Source: Promethearchaeota archaeon
GTDB taxonomy: Archaea; Asgardarchaeota; Lokiarchaeia; Sigynarchaeales; SOKP01
Length of the DNA: 13,439 nt
Assembly (NCBI GenBank): GCA_030620005.1
Contig: JAUXAJ010000121.1
Span: forward strand, 1-13,439
Direction of reading: 5' to 3'
Part shown: positions 13,232 to 13,439 of the stretch, one piece after another
How the letters are laid out: each line of letters begins with the position of its first letter
Position numbering within the stretch: the stretch's first letter is position 1
Notes under the pieces: generated by a model
Databases searched by the model: none
Told to the model about the DNA's origin: nothing
Seen by the model: only the letters and a program-made list of their open reading frames with translations
Made by a program: the position numbers and the translations under genes

Positions 13232-13439
13232 ATGAAGAATTTTATTTTTAAACAAGAAGAGAAGAGAAATAAGAAAACTCAAGTCTTCCAATTTAGAATA
13301 TCAGAAAAACAGCTAAAAAGCTGGAAAGAATTTGTCAATAGTTCCCCCCAAATAAAATCCATATCAAATCTAATCCGTGATTCTGTCAATTGGTTCGTTT
13401 ATTCCAGATATAATCATGTAAATTTTGGAGAACTTGAAG
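13232..13439 (+). CDS. ribbon-helix-helix-like protein (partial, runs off the window)
   Basis: From ATG 13232 the frame is open for 69 codons to the window end. After a basic N-terminus (KQEEKRNKKT), VFQFRISEKQLKSWKEF gives a beta-strand followed by a helix, and SISNLIRDSVNWFVY a second helix, the pattern of Arc/MetJ-type DNA-binding domains (about residues 17-55). A TTTTAAAA at 13198-13205 may be the TATA region. The rest of the protein, and any partner gene such as a toxin, lies outside the window. Confidence 0.6.
   Translation, partial: MKNFIFKQEEKRNKKTQVFQFRISEKQLKSWKEFVNSSPQIKSISNLIRDSVNWFVYSRYNHVNFGELE

Overview
The window looks like chromosomal DNA of an Asgard archaeon, probably of the Lokiarchaeota type (inference). 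The sequence is very AT-rich. It encodes a Rag/Gtr1-type small GTPase with a C-terminal extension, and several genes have an archaeal TATA-like box centred about 26 nt before the start codon, as expected for leaderless transcripts. The anaerobic redox enzymes (FrhB-type Fe-S flavoprotein, CCG-domain Fe-S oxidoreductase) are also typical of such genomes. No rRNA, tRNA or CRISPR array was seen.

Layout. 1-190: possible tail of an upstream plus-strand gene, a composite hairpin and a U-rich terminator. 192-1135 (-): Rag-like GTPase whose frame is broken by a 32-nt segment at 942-973. 1350-2762 (+): cytosolic sulfatase. 2883-4118 (-): DegT-family PLP aminotransferase, convergent with the sulfatase. 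4289-5206 (+): creatininase-family amidohydrolase. 5268-5435 (+): orphan C-terminal fragment of a uroporphyrinogen-decarboxylase-type methyltransferase. 5470-6303 (+): monoacylglycerol-lipase-like hydrolase. 6359-7840 (-): FrhB-type protein with an extra C-terminal domain. 8030-8155 (-): 41-residue single-span membrane protein. 8331-9068 (+): acetoacetate-decarboxylase-family protein. 9195-11942 (+): two-gene operon of a GlcD-type FAD dehydrogenase and a two-CCG-domain Fe-S protein. 11988-12154: decayed IS200/IS605-type element (palindrome plus broken tnpB start). 12348-13115 (+): HD-domain phosphohydrolase. 13232-13439 (+): start of a ribbon-helix-helix protein that runs off the window.

How the genes work together. 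Only the FAD dehydrogenase/CCG pair is a clear functional unit: a flavoprotein oxidising a 2-hydroxy acid or similar substrate and passing electrons to an Fe-S partner. The acetoacetate-decarboxylase-like gene just upstream may supply or consume a related oxo-acid (inference). The other genes are mostly single transcription units in alternating orientation, so co-function should not be assumed.

The most unusual item is the GTPase. Removing exactly 32 nt, bounded by two TTT triplets, restores a protein that aligns with human RagA (as recalled) without a single gap across the first 60 residues. The simplest reading is a recent disabling insertion or an assembly error. The geometry (matched TTT triplets, stop codon two codons downstream, nearby stem) also resembles translational bypassing and is worth testing.
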